From: Micromonospora chaiyaphumensis
Lineage (GTDB): Bacteria > Actinomycetota > Actinomycetes > Mycobacteriales > Micromonosporaceae
Reading direction: 5' to 3'
Length of the DNA: 64,000 bases
NCBI RefSeq assembly: GCF_900091435.1
Contig: NZ_FMCS01000002.1
Span: 496,001-560,000, forward strand
Below are positions 62,666 to 64,000 of this stretch, piece after piece. The position numbers and the translations under genes are program-made. The notes below the pieces were generated by a model, which saw only the letters and a list, made by a program, of their open reading frames with translations, searched no databases and was not told where the DNA came from. Numbering within the stretch: position 1 is the first letter of the stretch; each line of letters starts with the position of its first letter.

Positions 62666-63529
62666 TCAGGTGCCGGGGCGGTGGCCGAAGACGACCACCC
62701 GGGTGCCGACCGAGCCCAGCTCCCAGAGGCGTACGGCGTCGCGGTGCAGCAGGTTCACGCAGCCGTGCGAGCCGATCGAGCCGTTGTGCAGGTAGGTCGT
62801 CGTCTCGTGGAAGCCGATGCCGCCGTTGAACCGCTGCCAGTAGGGCAGCCACACCTCGTACGGGTTGGACCACTCGCGCATGTTCTTCCCGCCGACCGAG
62901 TAGGTGCCGGTCGGGGTGGCGTAGCCCGCCATGCCGGTGCGGGTGACCGTCGGGCCCATGACCACCTTCCCGCCGCGCATGGCCCAGACGGTCTGGTGGG
63001 TCAGGTCGACGCAGAAGGTGGTGCGGGAGCCCGCGTTGCAGCGCCCCGTGTCGGTGTTCGCCAGCCGCTTCGCCACGTCGTACGTGGTGGGGCCGGCGCG
63101 ACCCGTGGCCGGGCTGATGCCGTACCGGAGCTGGAACTTCTTGATCGCGGCGCAGTCGGCGGCCGACTGCTTCCCGTCCACGCTCAGCGTCCCGAAACCG
63201 CCCAGCCGGCTCAGATACGTCTCCACGGCCTTCTGCTGCTCCCCCTCCGGGCACCCGGCGGGCTTGGTCGGCTTCGGCGTGGTCGGCTTGGGCGTGGTGC
63301 GGCTCGGCTTCGGCGTGGCCGGCCGGCTCGGCGTCGCCGTCGGGGACGCGGCCGGCTGCTCCGGCGTGGGCGGCGCGCTCGCCCCCGATGCCTCCTCCGT
63401 CACGCCGACGGGCGCCGGGGCGGCGGCCCCGGTCCCGTCGCCCTGCGGATCGCGCGCGCACGCACCGACGCCGACCAGCACGACCGCTGCCAGGCAGACG
63501 GCCCGGACGGCGAACCGGACACGCTTCAT
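62666..63529 (-). CDS. L,D-transpeptidase lipoprotein with peptidoglycan-binding domain
   Basis: A 287-residue envelope enzyme; ATG 63529 follows GGGAGGG. The signal peptide ends VGAC with lipid-attachable Cys24. A Pro/Thr/Lys-rich linker (about 35-93) is followed by a peptidoglycan-binding fold (about 100-150, IKKFQLRYGISPATG) and a YkuD catalytic domain (about 160-285) with HETTTYLHNGSIG and the active-site SHGCVNL. It would form 3-3 cross-links in peptidoglycan or attach proteins. It is monocistronic and divergent from the XPB gene. Confidence 0.92.
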   Translation of the reverse strand: MKRVRFAVRAVCLAAVVLVGVGACARDPQGDGTGAAAPAPVGVTEEASGASAPPTPEQPAASPTATPSRPATPKPSRTTPKPTTPKPTKPAGCPEGEQQKAVETYLSRLGGFGTLSVDGKQSAADCAAIKKFQLRYGISPATGRAGPTTYDVAKRLANTDTGRCNAGSRTTFCVDLTHQTVWAMRGGKVVMGPTVTRTGMAGYATPTGTYSVGGKNMREWSNPYEVWLPYWQRFNGGIGFHETTTYLHNGSIGSHGCVNLLHRDAVRLWELGSVGTRVVVFGHRPGT

Positions 63530-63702
63530 GGGCCCTCCCCCTGGACAGTTGTCCCGCTTGCTAGACGTACGGGAGCAGTGTGACGTTGCAGGTCCAGCGA
63601 GACTTTTTCCGGACACCTGTCGGCGTGCAACACTGGATGGTCCGCCTTCGGCAGGTCAGCCGCCGTGCGGGCGAGAATTTCCGGCTCTTGGAGAGGACGC
63701 TG

Positions 63703-64000
63703 GCGTGAGCGGTGGACCACTGATCGTGCAGTCGGACAAGACCCTGCTGCTGGAGATCGACCACCCCGACGCCCAGGCGTGCCGGATGGCCATCGCGCCC
63801 TTCGCCGAGCTGGAGCGCTCCCCCGAGCACGTGCACACCTACCGGCTCACCCCGCTCGGGCTGTGGAACGCCCGGGCCGCCGGCCACGACGCCGAGGGCG
63901 TGGTGGACACGCTGATCAAGTACTCCCGCTACCCGGTGCCGCACGCGCTGCTGGTCGACGTGGCCGAGACGATGGACCGCTACGGCCGGCTCCAGCTCGC
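63703..64000 (+). CDS. DNA repair helicase XPB, N-terminal fragment
   Basis: The gene runs off the right edge; 99 codons are visible. GTG 63703 follows GGAGAGG. VSGGPLIVQSDKTLLLEIDH, AIAPFAELERSPEHVHTYRL, LGLWNARAAGHDAEGVVDTL and YPVPHALLVDVAETMDRYGR are the conserved N-terminal region of actinobacterial XPB/UvsW-type superfamily-2 helicases. The motor domains lie outside the window. Confidence 0.9.

Overview
The window is very GC-rich, coding-dense chromosomal DNA with strong G/C third positions, frequent GTG starts and many 4-base GTGA/ATGA overlaps. SepH, a type VII secretion locus, futalosine-pathway menaquinone genes, an XPB-type helicase and DUF2530/DUF3027 proteins point to an actinomycete, most likely Micromonospora or a close Micromonosporaceae relative (inference). 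No tRNA, rRNA, CRISPR array, prophage or insertion sequence was seen; the two edge genes (EccB at the left, XPB helicase at the right) are cut by the window.

Layout. 1-2.2 kb: end of a type VII secretion locus (EccB tail, a YxxxE helical protein, a WxG protein). 2.3-9.5 kb: small membrane and secreted proteins, a PPOX flavoprotein, a C39-like protease, a HAD enzyme, secreted alkaline phosphatase and a hemerythrin protein. 9-15.3 kb: an Lrp/SMP-30 divergon, a ferredoxin-P450 pair, an antitoxin-like peptide, an AI-2E permease, a hydrolase and a MerR-thioredoxin unit. 15.4-20.8 kb: GH65 phosphorylase with beta-phosphoglucomutase, a thioesterase, a 126-bp inverted-repeat element and a sugar-ABC ATPase. 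21-26.7 kb: a compact polymer-export operon (TagG/TagH-like ABC exporter, CDP-alcohol transferase, bifunctional glycosyl/glycerophosphotransferase). 26.8-28.6 kb: serine dehydratase and a PspC protein.

28.7-37.1 kb is the most distinctive block: a MacAB-like efflux operon, a two-component system, a second orphan adaptor and a cysteine-patterned lipoprotein. In front of both adaptor genes, exactly 22 nt from each ATG, lies an array of four 11-bp-phased direct repeats with the same core. I read these as operators of the local OmpR-type regulator, which would tie the block into one regulon.

37.2-53.2 kb is mostly housekeeping: acyl-CoA dehydrogenase, aldose epimerase, PdxH, citrate synthase, SerC, SepH, aldo/keto reductase, ThpR, two MFS exporters, MarR and a purine permease. 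53.2-64 kb carries DUF3027, an MFS protein, mqnB and mqnD, an XRE-GNAT fusion, a 700-bp repeat-rich gap, a cold-shock-domain protein, a HAD enzyme, an XPB-N/WYL-like protein, an L,D-transpeptidase and the start of XPB.

Two general signals recur. At least twelve genes have a TANNNT -10 box only 6-7 nt before the start codon, the layout of leaderless mRNAs. Convergent genes are commonly separated by near-perfect GC hairpins acting as terminators for both strands.
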